Source of the DNA: an uncultured Clostridia bacterium
GTDB lineage: Bacteria; Bacillota; Clostridia; Oscillospirales; Acutalibacteraceae
Direction of reading: 5' to 3'
DNA length: 6,644 nucleotides
Assembly (NCBI GenBank): GCA_904420155.1
Contig: CAJFUH010000020.1
Span: 1-6,644 of the forward strand
Shown: positions 5,602 to 6,644 of the stretch, piece by piece
Layout of the letters: each line of letters opens with the position of its first letter
Numbering within the stretch: the stretch's first letter is position 1
The notes under the pieces: generated by a model
The model's input: only the letters and a program-made list of their open reading frames with translations
What the model was told of the DNA's origin: nothing
The model's database searches: none
Position numbers and translations under genes: made by a program

Positions 5602-6621
5602 ATGGCTATCAAAATTGGCATTAATGGTTTTGGCCGTATTGGCCGTCTGGTATTCCGTGCTGCTGTTGCTCAGCCGGAGACCTTCGAGGTTGTTGGTATC
5701 AACGATCCCTTCATCGATCCCGCTTACATGGTTTATATGGTAAAATATGATACCATGCATGGTAAGTTCGATGGCACCGCTGAAGTAAAAGACGGCAAGT
5801 TCGTTGTAAACGGCAAAGCTATTGCTACCTATGAGGAGAAAGATCCTTCCCAGATTCCGTGGGCTGAGTGCGGCGCTGACTATGTAGTTGAATCTACCGG
5901 CGTATTCTGCACCACAGAGAAAGCTTCCGCTCACTTAGCGGCTGGCGCAAAGAAAGTTGTTATTTCCGCTCCTGCGAAGGACAAGGAGACTCCCACCTTT
6001 GTTTGCGGTGTTAACTTGGACAAGTATACCAAGGACATGAAGGTTGTTTCCAACGCTTCCTGCACCACTAACTGCTTGGCTCCTTTGACCAAGGTTATCA
6101 ATGATAAGTTCGGTATCATCGAGGGCTTGATGACTACCGTTCACTCTACCACCGCTACCCAGAAGACTGTTGACGGTCCTTCCAAGAAGGACTGGAGAGG
6201 CGGCCGCGCTGCTTCTGGCAACATCATTCCTTCTTCTACCGGTGCTGCAAAGGCCTGCGCTCTGGTTATCCCGGAAGTAAAGGGTAAGCTGACTGGTATG
6301 TCCTTCCGTGTTCCCACCCTGGACGTTTCTGTGGTAGACTTGACCTGCCGTCTGGAGAAGAGCACCACCATGGAAGAGATCAATGCTGCTGTCAAAGAGG
6401 CTTCTGAAACCTACATGAAGGGTATCCTGGGCTACACTGAGGATGCTGTGGTTTCTTCTGACTTCCTGACTGATTCCAGAACTTCTATTTACGATGCAAC
6501 CGCTGGTATTGCTCTGAATGGCAACTTCTTCAAGTTGATTTCTTGGTATGACAACGAGTGGGGTTACAGCAATAAGGTGCTGGATCTCATTAAGCATATG
6601 GTAGAGGTTGACAATCAGTAA
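5602..6621 (+). CDS. gap: Type I glyceraldehyde-3-phosphate dehydrogenase (phosphorylating, NAD-dependent)
   Basis: Oxidises and phosphorylates glyceraldehyde 3-phosphate to 1,3-bisphosphoglycerate with NAD, the central redox step of glycolysis; a cytoplasmic tetramer. The 339-residue protein is full length. The Rossmann start is GINGFGRIGR (6-15). Asp35 in GINDPF follows the second strand and indicates NAD rather than NADP use. The catalytic SNASCTTNCLAP has the nucleophile Cys154 and Cys158, and His181 in TTVHSTTATQ is the base. RGGRAASGNIIPSSTGAA (199-216) forms the phosphate-binding loop, and WYDNEWGYSN (315-324) is the C-terminal signature. The start is set by AGGAGGT 9 nt upstream. Codon use is noticeably more biased than in neighbouring genes (many GCT, GTT, TCC, ACC and AAG), as expected of a very highly expressed gene. 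Phosphoglycerate kinase, often next, would be beyond the window; only 23 bases follow the stop and they hold no visible terminator. Confidence 0.98.
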   Translation: MAIKIGINGFGRIGRLVFRAAVAQPETFEVVGINDPFIDPAYMVYMVKYDTMHGKFDGTAEVKDGKFVVNGKAIATYEEKDPSQIPWAECGADYVVESTGVFCTTEKASAHLAAGAKKVVISAPAKDKETPTFVCGVNLDKYTKDMKVVSNASCTTNCLAPLTKVINDKFGIIEGLMTTVHSTTATQKTVDGPSKKDWRGGRAASGNIIPSSTGAAKACALVIPEVKGKLTGMSFRVPTLDVSVVDLTCRLEKSTTMEEINAAVKEASETYMKGILGYTEDAVVSSDFLTDSRTSIYDATAGIALNGNFFKLISWYDNEWGYSNKVLDLIKHMVEVDNQ

Positions 6622-6644
6622 TTTTCTTTGATACCATAAAAGAC

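Overview
The window looks like a chromosomal segment of a low-to-moderate GC, endospore-forming anaerobe of the Bacillota, most likely class Clostridia (Oscillospirales/Ruminococcaceae-like is a guess). This rests on strong Shine-Dalgarno sequences, consensus sigma-A type promoters in AT-rich spacers, a SpoIID sporulation protein, and the character of the IlvB, citrate synthase and type I GAPDH proteins. No species can be named from the sequence alone.

Layout. Bases 1-1283 (minus strand) hold the first 427 residues of the acetolactate synthase large subunit (ilvB); its C-terminus runs off the left edge. Bases 1284-1817 are an AT-rich spacer with two tandem minus-strand promoters, a palindrome over the -35 of the proximal one, a possible 23-residue small ORF, and the terminator hairpin of the next gene. 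Bases 1818-2828 (minus) encode a complete SpoIID-type peptidoglycan lytic transglycosylase. A 254-bp divergent spacer carries a clear promoter for a complete Si-type citrate synthase (plus, 3083-4447). It is followed, through a compact region where a terminator hairpin and a new promoter appear to share bases, by an unrecognised multi-pass membrane protein (4531-5391). After a 210-bp spacer with a 26-codon ORF and a good promoter comes a complete type I NAD-dependent GAPDH (5602-6621).

The genes look like single transcription units rather than one operon. Each of ilvB, citrate synthase, the membrane protein and GAPDH has a recognisable promoter of its own; for spoIID I could not settle on one. 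The products belong to central carbon metabolism (GAPDH in glycolysis, citrate synthase feeding 2-oxoglutarate/glutamate synthesis), branched-chain amino acid synthesis (IlvB, from pyruvate) and sporulation (SpoIID). They are linked metabolically through pyruvate/acetyl-CoA but show no shared regulatory signal.

There is no sign of a mobile element, CRISPR array, tRNA, rRNA or defence system. I do not see a new multi-gene system here. The points most worth a second look are the terminator/promoter overlap before the membrane protein, the operator-like palindrome and small ORF upstream of ilvB, and the 26-codon ORF whose stop lies in the GAPDH promoter.
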